Shown: positions 28,185-37,465, counted from the first letter of the stretch. The stretch: DNA of 64,000 bases from Rhodococcus sp. P-2 (GCF_016598535.1 NZ_CP066779.1:4028053-4092052), one strand, 5' to 3'. Program-made: numbers and translations. Notes: generated by a model not told the origin, from the sequence alone.

Positions 28185-29006
28185 TCAGGGCTTGGCAACA
28201 GGTTCCTGCAGCTCGGTGACCCAGCCGTCGACGTCCTCCGGGCACGCCAGCGTCACCTCACGGCTGGGGCCGGCATTGCGGTATCCCGCTGCGTCGATCC
28301 ACTGAGCCAAGGCCTGATATGCGGGCAGGCAGTTGTCCATCGACCCCTTGTGCAGCAGCGAAGCCACCTGAGCTTGGGCCTGCAGGTCGACGACCGCGAA
28401 CTCGTAGTCGCCCTCGGGGTCCGCGTCGACCGGCAGCGCGGCATGCACCACGACGTTCTCGTCGTCGCCGGCATCCTCGTAGTACGCGAGCGCAGGTCCG
28501 ATCGGGACGACACCGGCACGATCCAAACCGGTACACAGCCGCTCGTACAGCCCGCGAACCACCGGGCCGATCGACGACGGATCCATCGTCTTGGCGGTAC
28601 CGGTCAACTCCGCGACCCGCAGCGCCGGAACGGACTTGATCACAACCTCGTATGCGGACATCTGTCCCTCACTTTCGATGATGCGGAGGCGCGCCTGCAC
28701 GTGCGCCAGTCGCGCGGTGTCTTCCTGGATTCGGGTCTCGAGTTCTGCTCGGCGAAGCATGAGCATCCCGCGGATCTCGTCGACCGTGACCGCCGACTCC
28801 ACCACCTGCTGGACCTGGGCCAGGGTCAGGCCCAACTCCTTGAGCGCGACGATGCGGTTGAGCGACGCCAACTGGCCGGCAGTGTACGAGCGGTACCCGG
28901 TGGAGGCGTCGACCCTCGCCGGTGTGAGCAGGCCGATGGCGTCGTAGTGGCGGAGCATGCGCACCGACACACGACCTGCTCTCGCGAAGTCTCCGATGCT
29001 CAACAT
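28185..29006 (-). CDS. MerR family regulator with GyrI-like effector domain
   Basis: The first 70 residues are a MerR winged helix (LSIGDFARAGRVSVRMLRHYDAIGLL, TGYRSYTAGQLASLNRI). A coiled-coil linker follows (about 80-115). The C-terminal 155 residues look like the GyrI/BmrR multidrug-binding domain (VIKSVPALRVAEL ... PIGPALAYYED ... VVVHAALPVD). Such proteins bind hydrophobic cations and twist promoters with long spacers. Its own upstream region has a 19-bp-spaced promoter, so autoregulation is likely. The obvious targets nearby are recQ downstream, or genes elsewhere. Confidence 0.88.
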   Translation of the reverse strand: MLSIGDFARAGRVSVRMLRHYDAIGLLTPARVDASTGYRSYTAGQLASLNRIVALKELGLTLAQVQQVVESAVTVDEIRGMLMLRRAELETRIQEDTARLAHVQARLRIIESEGQMSAYEVVIKSVPALRVAELTGTAKTMDPSSIGPVVRGLYERLCTGLDRAGVVPIGPALAYYEDAGDDENVVVHAALPVDADPEGDYEFAVVDLQAQAQVASLLHKGSMDNCLPAYQALAQWIDAAGYRNAGPSREVTLACPEDVDGWVTELQEPVAKP

Positions 29007-29048
29007 GGTTGCTCGCCCCGTTTCTCCCTCACCAACCCGATACCTACA

Positions 29049-29079
29049 GGTTTAGAACCTCACACGGTGTCAGAGTCAA
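29049..29079 (-). promoter_or_regulatory. MerR-type promoter with 19-bp spacer
   Basis: On the minus strand TTGACT (29079-29074) and TAAACC (29054-29049) are separated by 19 bases, the over-long spacing that MerR proteins correct. A small dyad ACAC-C-GTGT lies in the spacer, and an AGGTT-TAG-AACCT dyad overlaps the -10. The -35 overlaps the end of the ribokinase gene. Confidence 0.5.
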
Positions 29080-29106
29080 GCCGAGTTTGCTGTGTCAGAG
29101 TCAAGC
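29067..29106. repeat. 15-bp direct repeat at the ribokinase 3' end
   Basis: GTGTCAGAGTCAAGC occurs at 29067-29081 and again at 29092-29106, 25 bp apart. The second copy is in the ribokinase coding region and the first spans its stop codon and the MerR -35. Confidence 0.75.
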
Positions 29107-29966
29107 TGTCGGTTCAGGACTTTTTCGATCGCAGCGCGAGTAGGCGACGACACCGAGGCGCCGCGAACCGTCGTCGCCAGGCTTCCCGCCGTGGCCGCAA
29201 ACTGCAGGGCGCGGTCCTGGTCCTGCACCCACTCCACGGCGAAGGCCCCGGTGAAGGCATCGCCTGCGCCGGTGGTGTCGACGGGTGTCACGGTAGGGGA
29301 GTCGGCGTGGACGGTCACATCGCCGGACCGAAGATCCGCGCCGCCCGCTCCGAGCGTCGTGACGAGGTGCGCGACGCGACCTGTGACCGCGGCCAACTGC
29401 TCCGACTCGGTCTGGTTCACGATCAAGATGTCGACTGCATCGATCAGTGGATCCGGAAGTTCTTGAACGGGAGATGGATTCAGGATGACGGTCGTTCCGT
29501 TGTCGTGCGCGTGCTGGGCTGCTGCGGTGACCGTGTCGAGTGGTATTTCGAGTTGGCACAGGAGAACGTCGGCGTGTGCGATCGCGGCGAGGTCTGCTTC
29601 GGACAACGAGGTGATCGAGGAATTGGCGCCCGGGACGACGATGATGTTGTTCTCCGCGTCTTCGCTCACGGTGATGGCCGCGACGCCACTCGGGCCGTCG
29701 ACGTCCCGTAGCAGTGCGGTGTCGACCCTGGCGTCTTGCAGGGTCTCGCGCAACTGGGTGCCGAAACCGTCGTCGCCGACCGCGCCGATGAAGGACACGT
29801 CCCCACCGGCCTTCGCGGCGGCGATGGCCTGGTTACTGCCTTTGCCTCCCGCCGTGGTGGCAAAGGCAGTGCCGAGCAGTGTTTCTCCCGGAGCGGGAAA
29901 TCTGGCCACTGACGTGGTCAGGTCCATGTTGATACTGCCGACGACGACGATTCGAGGCGTGCTCAT
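29076..29966 (-). CDS. rbsK: Ribokinase (PfkB family)
   Basis: A 296-residue PfkB carbohydrate kinase. It opens with VVVGSINMDLTTSVARFPAPGET, the ribokinase hallmark, then TTAGGKGSNQAIAAAKAGG. The catalytic motif is VDTTGAGDAFTGAFAVEW, with Asp as base. The ATG overlaps the stop of the MFS transporter by four bases, so uptake and phosphorylation are coupled. The substrate may be ribose or another pentose or nucleoside released in the cell; specificity is inferred only from the family. No rbsD or ABC ribose transporter is nearby. Confidence 0.88.
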   Translation of the reverse strand: MSTPRIVVVGSINMDLTTSVARFPAPGETLLGTAFATTAGGKGSNQAIAAAKAGGDVSFIGAVGDDGFGTQLRETLQDARVDTALLRDVDGPSGVAAITVSEDAENNIIVVPGANSSITSLSEADLAAIAHADVLLCQLEIPLDTVTAAAQHAHDNGTTVILNPSPVQELPDPLIDAVDILIVNQTESEQLAAVTGRVAHLVTTLGAGGADLRSGDVTVHADSPTVTPVDTTGAGDAFTGAFAVEWVQDQDRALQFAATAGSLATTVRGASVSSPTRAAIEKVLNRQLDSDTANSA

Positions 29967-31405
29967 ACCTCGAGGTTATCGGCCTTCATTCTCTTTCGGC
30001 GAACCTTCCGGATGATCCGGCGTGCTTCCTCGTCGGTGGCGACGGCGGGTGGCGAACCGTCGAGTGGCTTGCGTGCCGTCTCGGGGATGAGCAGTACCGC
30101 GATACCGCCGATCACTGCGGCGATCATCATGTACATCGGCGCGACCAAGTTGCTGCCCGTTGCACTTTCGAGAGCTGTCAGCACCAGGGGAGTGGTCCCG
30201 CCGAAGATGGAGACCGCGAGGTTGTATCCGATTGCCAAGCCGCCGTACCTGATTCCGGTCGGAAAGAGTGCGGGAAGCACGGACGGGAACACTCCGACGA
30301 ACAGCAGGAGCAGGCCGCCGAGAATTGCGAGTCCCAGGAAGACCGTCACGTAGTTGCCGACGCCGATCAACAGGTAAGCGGGCAGGGACAGGACGAAGAA
30401 TCCGATGAAACCGCTGAGCAGCAAGGGTTTACGCCCGACGCGGTCCGAGAACTTTCCGACGTAGCTGATTCCCATCATCATCACGATCATGACGATGATC
30501 ATCAGAACGAGTCCGTGGGACTCGTCGTAACCCAAGGTGTTGGTCAGATACGTGGGCATGTAGCTGAGCAGGCCGTAGTGAGCGATGTTGTACGTGGCCA
30601 CCAGGACGATGCACAGAACAAGGGGACGCCAGTTGTCGACGAGAGTTTCGCGCAGTTTCTTGCCGGTGGATTCGTCTGCGAGGGAGCGCTCTTCGGCCTG
30701 CTCCATCATCTGGAATGCGGGAGTTTCTTCCAGGCGCAGACGAAGGTACAGGCCGATGAGACCCAGCGGGCCGGCAATGAGGAAGGGGATTCGCCAGCCC
30801 CACTGGAGGAGATCCTCGGCGCTGACGACGGTCTGGATGATCGTCACGATGCCTGCTGCCGCCACATATCCTGCCAGAGTCCCGAATTCGAGGAAGCTGG
30901 CGAAGAAACCGCGCCGCTTGTCCGGTGCGTATTCGGCGACGAACGTACTGGCCCCGCCGTATTCGCCGCCTGTGGAAAAGCCCTGCAACAGGCGTAGGAG
31001 TACCAGCAGGATCGGGGCGGCGATACCGATGGACTCGTAGCTCGGGATGAGGCCGATGGCGAAGGTGCTGCCCGCCATCAGAATGATCGTGGTGGCCAGG
31101 ACTTTCTTGCGCCCGATGCGGTCACCGAGTGGGCCGAAGAACAGTCCGCCGAGAGGGCGGACGATGAAGGCTGCTGCAAAGATTGCAAAGGTCGAGAGGA
31201 GTTGAGCGCTGCCGCTCGCCTCCGGGAAGAACACTTTTCCGATAGTGGTAGCTAGATATGCGTAAACGCCGAAATCGAACCACTCCATGGCATTTCCGAG
31301 CATCGTCGCCTTGACAGCGCGTTTGACGGACGCATTGTCGGTGACGCAGACATCGGGTGATTCGGCCACTTCGAGAGCGCTGATCGAGTTCTCTGGTGTA
31401 GTCAT
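29963..31405 (-). CDS. MFS transporter, metabolite:H+ symporter family
   Basis: A 480-residue, 12-helix permease of the ProP/ShiA/KgtP branch. Signature loops are GPLGDRIGRKKVLATTIILMAGS between helices 2 and 3, LLRLLQGFSTGGEYGGASTFVAEYAPDKRRGF, and FSDRVGRKPLLLSG. The N- and C-termini are cytoplasmic, and the C-terminus ends in a basic stretch (RRIIRKVRRKRMKA). ATG 31405 follows GGGGAG. It is coupled to ribokinase by an ATGA overlap. Relatives carry organic acids, betaine or proline; the kinase partner argues for a sugar-like substrate here, which would be unusual for the family. Confidence 0.85.
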   Translation of the reverse strand: MTTPENSISALEVAESPDVCVTDNASVKRAVKATMLGNAMEWFDFGVYAYLATTIGKVFFPEASGSAQLLSTFAIFAAAFIVRPLGGLFFGPLGDRIGRKKVLATTIILMAGSTFAIGLIPSYESIGIAAPILLVLLRLLQGFSTGGEYGGASTFVAEYAPDKRRGFFASFLEFGTLAGYVAAAGIVTIIQTVVSAEDLLQWGWRIPFLIAGPLGLIGLYLRLRLEETPAFQMMEQAEERSLADESTGKKLRETLVDNWRPLVLCIVLVATYNIAHYGLLSYMPTYLTNTLGYDESHGLVLMIIVMIVMMMGISYVGKFSDRVGRKPLLLSGFIGFFVLSLPAYLLIGVGNYVTVFLGLAILGGLLLLFVGVFPSVLPALFPTGIRYGGLAIGYNLAVSIFGGTTPLVLTALESATGSNLVAPMYMMIAAVIGGIAVLLIPETARKPLDGSPPAVATDEEARRIIRKVRRKRMKADNLEV

Positions 31406-31566
31406 GACATGCGCTCCCCAGCGCAATCATCGAACCGAGCGGGGCACGTACCTGATGCACGCATCTTTTCGTTGCCCACTCGCCGATGAGCCGGTCGGGA
31501 AATCGAGCGTCCGCGTGCCCTGTGGCTCGTTGCGACCCCCGTCGCACGGCTCTGGCCCGCGGCAGT

Positions 31567-31591
31567 GTCCGGAGCCCACAGGGCTCCGGAC
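31567..31591 (-). terminator. Hairpin after the old yellow enzyme gene
   Basis: A perfect 11-bp stem (31567-31577 with 31581-31591) closes on a three-base loop, 57 bp beyond the stop of the minus-strand flavin oxidoreductase. The rest of the 243-base gap to the MFS start shows no gene. Confidence 0.6.
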
Positions 31592-31648
31592 TACCGGCAA
31601 GTAAGACGCTTACGCTATCAAAGTTGGACGCGGGAGCCGATTTTCGGG

Positions 31649-32752
31649 CTAGAAGGCGCGGGCGTACTGCGACGGGATATGTGGTCCCACCTCGGCGTTC
31701 AGTTCCCGGGCCGCCCGGCGCGCCCAGTACGGATCACGCAAGAGTTCGCGGCCGAGGAGCACCGCCACGGCGCTGCCGTCCTCGACGATCTTCTCGGCCT
31801 GTTCGGGTTCGGTGATGAGGCCGACGGCGGCGGCCGGCAGCAGGCTTTCGTTCTGCAGGCGACGGGCGAACGGAACCTGGTATCCCGGCTCCACCGGAAT
31901 CTGGGCCGCCGGTGAATTACCGCCGGTGGACACGTCGACGAGATCGACGCCGTAGTCGGAGAGGATGTTGGCGAGGGCAACGGTCTGATCCGCGGTCCAG
32001 CTGTCGACCTCGAGCCCACGTTCTTCCGTGAGCCAATCGGTCGCCGAGACCCGGACGAAGAGCGGTAGCTCGGCCGGCCATACCTCGCGGACCGCTGTCA
32101 GGATTTCGAGGAGCAACCGGATGCGGTTCTCGAAGCTGCCGCCGTAGCGGTCGGTCCGCTTGTTGCTCTCGGGAGAGAGGAACTGATGGATCAGGTATCC
32201 GTGGGCCGCGTGAATTTCCACGACCTTGAATTCGGCCTTCAGTGCGCGGGTTGCCGCCGCTGCGAAGTCCGCGACGACCTTCTCGATGCCTTCCGTGGTC
32301 AACTCGACCGGATCGGCAAGGTGACCGAACGGAACCGCGCTCGGGGCAACGGTCTGCCAGGCGAGTCGGTCGTCGGAGGGCAGGCTCTTGCCGCCGCGCC
32401 ACGGAACCTGCGTCGACGCTTTGCGTCCGGCGTGAGCCAACTGAATCCCGGGCACTGCGCCGAAGTACGCGAGTTGCGCGTTGATCTCGGCGAAGGCTTG
32501 TGCCTGCGTGTCGTTCCAGATCCCCAGATCGGCGGCCGAAATTCGGCCTTCGGGGCTGACGGCGGTCGCCTCGGTGAGAATCAGGCCGGTGCCGCCGATC
32601 GCGCGGCTCACCAGGTGCGTGCGATGCCATTCGTTGGGCACTCCGACCTGGTCGCCGATGACGTCAGCCGAGTACTGGCACATCGGTGCCATCCAGACGC
32701 GGTTCGGGATGGTGACGCCGCGCAGGGTCAAAGGCTCGAACAACACACTCAC
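31649..32752 (-). CDS. NADH:flavin oxidoreductase (old yellow enzyme, YqjM/NamA-like)
   Basis: A 367-residue FMN-dependent ene-reductase, reducing activated C=C bonds of enals, enones or nitro compounds. Motifs are NRVWMAPMCQYSAD (flavin-site Cys of the YqjM class), QLAHAGRKAS, EIHAAHGYLIHQFLSP with the substrate-binding His pair, and NKRTDRYGGSFENRIRLLLEI. GTG 32752 was chosen because AGGAG lies six bases before it; a second GTG is two codons later. A longer frame upstream is only the tandem repeat read as protein. It is transcribed away from proA. Confidence 0.92.
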   Translation of the reverse strand: MSVLFEPLTLRGVTIPNRVWMAPMCQYSADVIGDQVGVPNEWHRTHLVSRAIGGTGLILTEATAVSPEGRISAADLGIWNDTQAQAFAEINAQLAYFGAVPGIQLAHAGRKASTQVPWRGGKSLPSDDRLAWQTVAPSAVPFGHLADPVELTTEGIEKVVADFAAAATRALKAEFKVVEIHAAHGYLIHQFLSPESNKRTDRYGGSFENRIRLLLEILTAVREVWPAELPLFVRVSATDWLTEERGLEVDSWTADQTVALANILSDYGVDLVDVSTGGNSPAAQIPVEPGYQVPFARRLQNESLLPAAAVGLITEPEQAEKIVEDGSAVAVLLGRELLRDPYWARRAARELNAEVGPHIPSQYARAF

Positions 32753-32810
32753 GGATGGCTCCTGACTCGAAGAAGAAGGTCGGTGGGTGCAACAGTGTCG
32801 CGCGCCGGAA

Positions 32811-32937
32811 TTGTTCCCCGGCGGTGCGGCGAAATGTTCCTCGGCGGTGCGGCGAAATGTTCCTCGGCGGTGCGGCGAAATGTTCCTCGGCGGTCCGCCG
32901 CAATGTTCCTCGGCGGTCCGCCGCAATGCTCTCGGGT
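32811..32937. repeat. 23-bp tandem repeat (minisatellite) in a divergent promoter region
   Basis: Five full units of 23 bp (32811-32833, 32834-32856, 32857-32879, 32880-32902, 32903-32925) and a partial sixth fill most of the gap between the divergent flavin oxidoreductase and proA. Units 2 and 3 are identical. From unit 4 the core changes from GGTGCGGCGAA to GGTCCGCCGCAA, which makes a small palindrome CGGCGG-T-CCGCCG. The period is not a multiple of three, so it is not a coding repeat. Confidence 0.92.
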
Positions 32938-32993
32938 GGTCACAGCCTCGTTCCGCCGAGCAGGCCGCCACGGTGGGTGGTTAATGTGTATTC

Positions 32994-34280
32994 ATGACCG
33001 CTGTGACTTCCGACGCAGAAACCGTCGACTCGAACGCGTCCGACACCAAGACCGTCGTGCACGACGCCGCACGCCGAGCTCGCAAGGCTTCGCGCGTCCT
33101 GGCTCTGCTGACCACGGCGCAGAAGGATGCTGCGCTCCACGCCGCAGCTGACGCAGTACTCGCGGCGAGTGATCGGATTCTCGCGGCCAATGCTCTCGAT
33201 ATCGACACCGCGAAGGCGGGCGGTACCGAGGAATCACTGCTCGACCGTCTTCGGCTGACCGCTGACCGCGTCGAGGGCATCGCGTCAGGTTTGCGCCAGG
33301 TTGCCGGACTACCCGATCCGATCGGCGAAGTTCTTCGCGGCTCCACTCTGCCGAACGGTCTGGAGCTGCGCCAGCAGCGTGTTCCGCTCGGCGTCGTCGG
33401 AATGGTCTACGAGGCTCGACCCAACGTGACCGTCGATGCCTTCGGGCTGACCCTCAAGTCGGGAAATGCTGCGCTGCTTCGTGGTTCGTCTTCGGCGGTC
33501 AAGTCCAACGAAGCATTGGTGGCGGCCCTGCGTGCGTCGCTGGTCGCTCAGGGACTGCCCGAGGACTCCGTTCAACTTCTGCCAAGTGCGGATCGCTCCA
33601 CGGTCACTCATTTGATTCAGGCCCGTGGCCTCGTCGACGTCGTCATCCCGCGTGGTGGCGCCGGCTTGATCAGCGCCGTCGTTCGCGATGCCACCGTTCC
33701 CACCATCGAGACCGGTGTCGGTAACTGTCACGTCTATGTTCATTCGGCCGCCGATCTGCTCATGGCCGAGAAGATTCTTCTCAACTCCAAGACTCGTCGG
33801 CCCAGCGTGTGCAACACCGCGGAGACGGTGCTGGTCGACGCCGCTATTGCCGAGACGGCCGTGCCGAAGTTGCTGCAAGCACTTCAAATGCACGACGTCG
33901 TCGTGCACGGCGATCTGCCGGGACTGGTTCCCGCGACCGAGGACGACTGGTTGAAGGAGTACCTCACACTCGACGTCGCCCTCAAGGTCGTCAAGGACTT
34001 GGACGCTGCCGTCGAGCACATCGACCAGTACGGAACCGGTCACACCGAAGCCATCGTGACGTCCGATCTTTCGGCTGCCCGCGAGTTCACCGCTCGCGTC
34101 GATGCCGCCGCCGTCATGGTCAACGCGTCGACTGCCTTCACCGACGGTGAGCAATTCGGGTTCGGCGCCGAGATCGGCATCTCCACCCAGAAACTGCATG
34201 CGCGTGGCCCGATGGGGTTGCCGGAACTGACGTCCACCAAGTGGATCGTCTGGGGCGACGGGCACACCCGACCCGCCTGA
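32994..34280 (+). CDS. proA: Gamma-glutamyl phosphate reductase
   Basis: ProA reduces gamma-glutamyl phosphate to glutamate semialdehyde with NADPH, the second step of proline synthesis. The 428-residue protein has [32 protein letters not shown] and the catalytic Cys in [15 protein letters not shown]. The C-terminus ([32 protein letters not shown]) is typical. The first 20 residues are a variable extension. It lies downstream of the 23-bp repeat array, which must be part of or next to its promoter. Confidence 0.96.
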   Translation: MTAVTSDAETVDSNASDTKTVVHDAARRARKASRVLALLTTAQKDAALHAAADAVLAASDRILAANALDIDTAKAGGTEESLLDRLRLTADRVEGIASGLRQVAGLPDPIGEVLRGSTLPNGLELRQQRVPLGVVGMVYEARPNVTVDAFGLTLKSGNAALLRGSSSAVKSNEALVAALRASLVAQGLPEDSVQLLPSADRSTVTHLIQARGLVDVVIPRGGAGLISAVVRDATVPTIETGVGNCHVYVHSAADLLMAEKILLNSKTRRPSVCNTAETVLVDAAIAETAVPKLLQALQMHDVVVHGDLPGLVPATEDDWLKEYLTLDVALKVVKDLDAAVEHIDQYGTGHTEAIVTSDLSAAREFTARVDAAAVMVNASTAFTDGEQFGFGAEIGISTQKLHARGPMGLPELTSTKWIVWGDGHTRPA

Positions 34281-34321
34281 AAAGTTCACCAGACTTGCCC
34301 CACCCTTTTTAGGAGTTAACC

Positions 34322-35203
34322 GTGGACCGAGCTCTTCCCGATACAACACCGTTCTTCTCGAGCGTCGACGACGTGATCGAGCGTTTGGCCGAGACGGGTT
34401 ACCTGTCCGACAAGGGCACTGCAACGGCAGTGTTCCTTGCCGACCGACTGGGCAAGCCCCTGCTCATCGAGGGACCGGCCGGTGTCGGTAAGACCGAGTT
34501 GGCGCGCGCGGTAGCCCAGACGACAGGCGCCGAGTTGGTGCGCCTGCAGTGCTACGAGGGCGTCGACGAGGCTCGTGCGCTGTACGAGTGGAATCACGCG
34601 AAGCAGATTCTTCGGATTCAGTCCGGCTCCGACCACAGCTGGGACTCGACGAAGGCGGATGTCTTCTCGGAGGAGTTCCTGCTCGCACGTCCACTGCTCA
34701 AGGCCATTCGCCGCGAGGACCCGACGGTGTTGTTGATCGACGAGACGGACAAGGCCGACGTCGAGATCGAAGGTCTGCTCCTCGAAGTGCTCAGCGACTT
34801 CGCGGTCACGATCCCCGAGCTCGGAACTATCACCGCCACCCGCAAGCCGTTCACGGTGTTGACGTCGAATGCCACTCGCGAACTCTCGGAGGCTCTGAAG
34901 CGTCGTTGCCTCTTCCTGCATCTCGATTTCCCGGACGCGGACCTCGAGCGTCGCATTCTCGCAAGCCGGGTGCCGGAGCTTCCTGAAGCGATTGCCGAGC
35001 AGCTGGTGAACACCATTCGTGTTCTTCGCGGAATGCAGCTCAAGAAGGTCCCTTCGGTGTCCGAGACCATCGACTGGGGACGCACCCTTCTTGCTCTGGG
35101 CATGGACACTCTCGACGACGATGCCGTTCGCGCCACGCTCGGCGTGATCCTCAAGCACCAGTCGGACCAGGTGCGTGCCGCCGCTGAACTTCGGCTGAAC
35201 TGA
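34322..35203 (+). CDS. MoxR-type AAA+ ATPase
   Basis: A 293-residue AAA+ protein of the MoxR group. Walker A is EGPAGVGKTELARAV (about residue 58), Walker B VLLIDETDKADVEIEG, sensor 1 TSNATRELSEALKRRCLFLHLDFP. MoxR proteins act with VWA-domain partners as metal-insertion or assembly chaperones. The GTG start follows AGGAG. The VWA gene starts 8 bp after the stop, a pairing conserved in mycobacteria. The client is unknown. Confidence 0.93.
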   Translation: MDRALPDTTPFFSSVDDVIERLAETGYLSDKGTATAVFLADRLGKPLLIEGPAGVGKTELARAVAQTTGAELVRLQCYEGVDEARALYEWNHAKQILRIQSGSDHSWDSTKADVFSEEFLLARPLLKAIRREDPTVLLIDETDKADVEIEGLLLEVLSDFAVTIPELGTITATRKPFTVLTSNATRELSEALKRRCLFLHLDFPDADLERRILASRVPELPEAIAEQLVNTIRVLRGMQLKKVPSVSETIDWGRTLLALGMDTLDDDAVRATLGVILKHQSDQVRAAAELRLN

Positions 35204-35211
35204 GGTCTGAC

Positions 35212-36681
35212 ATGGCTCCCGCAGGATCGACGTCGCCGCTCTCGCCTGGCGGCCTGGCAGCGCCGCACGGGATTCCCGGTCACCTCGTCGATTTTGTCGA
35301 GGCTCTGCGACGCCGCGGAATCATGGTCGGCCCGTCCGAGACCGTCGACGCCGGTCAGGTCATGTCCGTTCTCGACCTGCTCGATCGTGAGGCTCTTCGT
35401 GAAGGGCTGGCATGCTCGCTCCTGCGTCGACCTACCCACCGGGCGACGTTCGACGCCGTCTTCGACCTGTGGTTCCCCAAGGCGATCGGTGACCGTGCGG
35501 TCGGCGACGTCGACGTCGACGTCACGCTGCCGCGCAAGCCAGACGGCTCGATCGACCTACAGGCATTGCGTGAGCTGATCGCCGAACTGCTGACAGACGG
35601 CAGCGACGAGGCGATGGAGATGACCGAACTCCTGACCGCCGCGATGGTCGAGGAACTCGGGCAGTACCAGTCGAGCAACGGCCCGTCGTTCTCCGCCTAC
35701 CAGGCACTTCGCGACGTCGCCCCGGAGACGTTGCTCAACAAGATTCTGCAGGGCCTGCTCGGCAACCAGGAGGGCTCCGGGTCCGAGGGCAAGGACAACC
35801 CCGACTATCAGTCCGAGGTCGCCAAGCGCACGGCAGCGCAGCGCATCGCGGACTTCCGCAAGATGGTCGAGAAGGAAACGCGTCGACGCACAGCCGAGAA
35901 TCTGGGTAAGGAACGCGTCGCCACGTACGGCGTTCCGAAACTCGCCGAGGAAGTCGACTTCCTGCGGGCCTCCGACGCAGAACTCACCACGCTGAAGAAG
36001 AACGTCGCACCCCTGGCTCGTCTGCTGGCCAGTCGACTCGCCGTGCGTCGTAGGCGCTCCCGCGCGGGTTCGATCGACCTGCGTCGCACGCTGCGCAAGT
36101 CCATGTCGACGGGCGGAGTGCCGATCGATCTGGTGCAGCGCAAGCCGAAGCGAGCGCGGCCGGAACTTGTGGTGATGTGTGACGTGTCGGGTTCGGTAGC
36201 GGGGTTCAGCCACTTCACCCTGCTGCTCGTCAATGCGTTGCGTGAGCAGTTCTCGCGAGTGCGGGTATTCGCGTTCATCGACACGACCGACGAGGTCACG
36301 CGGTTCTTCGACTCGAACGCCGACCTCGGATCCGCGATGTCACGCATGGTGCGTGAGGCCGAACTGATCACCTACGACGGCCACTCCGACTACGGACACG
36401 CATTCGGGGTGTTCCAGGAGAAGTTCGCGCAGTCCATCACCAGCCGTACGTCGCTGCTGGTACTCGGCGACGGTCGCAACAACTACCGCGATCCCAACCT
36501 TCAGTCGCTGTCGCAGATGGTTGCGGTAGCCAAGCACGCGCACTGGCTCAACCCCGAGCCGAAGGGGCAATGGGGAACGGGTGACTCCGCGGCGAAGGTC
36601 TACAACGAGGTCATCAGCATGCACGAGTGCCGCTCGGCCCAGCAGCTCGCCGACGTCGTGTCCAGACTGCTGCCGGTCTGA
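35212..36681 (+). CDS. VWA domain-containing CoxE-like protein
   Basis: A 489-residue partner of the MoxR ATPase. The C-terminal half is a von Willebrand A domain of the CoxE type, with the metal-ion site starting VMCDVSGSVAGFSHFT (about residue 321) and completed by LVLGDGRNNYRD. The N-terminal half is helical and charged. There is no signal peptide or membrane segment. It probably binds metal or a client protein while the ATPase remodels it. It is unlikely to be a nitric-oxide or CO system component, because no such genes adjoin. Confidence 0.9.
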   Translation: MAPAGSTSPLSPGGLAAPHGIPGHLVDFVEALRRRGIMVGPSETVDAGQVMSVLDLLDREALREGLACSLLRRPTHRATFDAVFDLWFPKAIGDRAVGDVDVDVTLPRKPDGSIDLQALRELIAELLTDGSDEAMEMTELLTAAMVEELGQYQSSNGPSFSAYQALRDVAPETLLNKILQGLLGNQEGSGSEGKDNPDYQSEVAKRTAAQRIADFRKMVEKETRRRTAENLGKERVATYGVPKLAEEVDFLRASDAELTTLKKNVAPLARLLASRLAVRRRRSRAGSIDLRRTLRKSMSTGGVPIDLVQRKPKRARPELVVMCDVSGSVAGFSHFTLLLVNALREQFSRVRVFAFIDTTDEVTRFFDSNADLGSAMSRMVREAELITYDGHSDYGHAFGVFQEKFAQSITSRTSLLVLGDGRNNYRDPNLQSLSQMVAVAKHAHWLNPEPKGQWGTGDSAAKVYNEVISMHECRSAQQLADVVSRLLPV

Positions 36682-36717
36682 CCCGTAAGCTCGACACTCG
36701 TGCAGAAGGGACTATCG

Positions 36718-37419
36718 GTGGAACGTGCTCGACGCCTCGGAGTGATGGGTGGCACCTTCGACCCCATTCACCATGGCCACCTCGTTGCGGCCAGTGAGGT
36801 CGCCGACCGGTTCGGACTCGACGAAGTGATCTTCGTCCCCACCGGACGGCCCTGGCAGAAGGAGGGGAGAGGCGTCAGTCCCGCCGAGGACCGATACCTC
36901 ATGACGGTCATCGCCACCGCCTCCAACCCGCGGTTTTCCGTCTCTCGGGTCGACGTCGACCGTGAAAAAGTCACGTACACCGTGGACACCCTGCGAGACC
37001 TCCGGGCCTACCATCCTGACGCCGAACTCTTCTTCATCACCGGTGCCGATGCGCTGGCCAGCATCCTTTCCTGGCAAGATTGGGAAGAGTTGTTCGCATT
37101 GGCGAAGTTCGTCGGGGTATCGCGACCGGGTTTCGATCTCAATGCAGAACACCTGGCCGGTCACCTCGACACCATGCCCGCCGACGCGGTCACGTTGATA
37201 GAGATTCCGGCACTTGCCATTTCGTCGACCGAATGTCGTCGTCGGGCAAGTGAAGACCGCCCCGTCTGGTACCTGGTGCCGGACGGAGTGGTGCAGTACA
37301 TCTCGAAGCGGAACCTGTATCGACCTGTCGACGCGGAGCGCCGCGACGGAGCTACAACGATGTCGGAGCCTGCACCGGGGAAGTCGGAAGCCGTCCCGGG
37401 CGCAACCGACTCGAGCTAG
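36718..37419 (+). CDS. nadD: Nicotinate-nucleotide adenylyltransferase
   Basis: NadD makes nicotinate adenine dinucleotide in NAD synthesis. The nucleotidyltransferase motif [15 protein letters not shown] is near residue 12, and the second motif [13 protein letters not shown] (ISST-R type) is near residue 170. GTG 36718 is favoured by AAGGGA seven bases upstream; another GTG lies six codons earlier. The C-terminal 40 residues after the fold are low-complexity. It is followed 46 bp later by rsfS, the usual neighbour. Confidence 0.93.
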   Translation: MERARRLGVMGGTFDPIHHGHLVAASEVADRFGLDEVIFVPTGRPWQKEGRGVSPAEDRYLMTVIATASNPRFSVSRVDVDREKVTYTVDTLRDLRAYHPDAELFFITGADALASILSWQDWEELFALAKFVGVSRPGFDLNAEHLAGHLDTMPADAVTLIEIPALAISSTECRRRASEDRPVWYLVPDGVVQYISKRNLYRPVDAERRDGATTMSEPAPGKSEAVPGATDSS

Positions 37420-37465
37420 CCGAGAACAACAAGTACTTTCTGAAGACGAAACTGGAGAACATCGA

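Noticed and set aside
32811..32937. A CRISPR array
   Set aside because: Units are head-to-tail with no spacers and no cas genes are near.
32664..32943. Open frames through the 23-bp repeat giving repetitive Arg/His-rich peptides
   Set aside because: The 23-bp period shifts frame each unit, so the peptides are artefacts of the repeat; the ene-reductase start is set by its AGGAG site at 32752.
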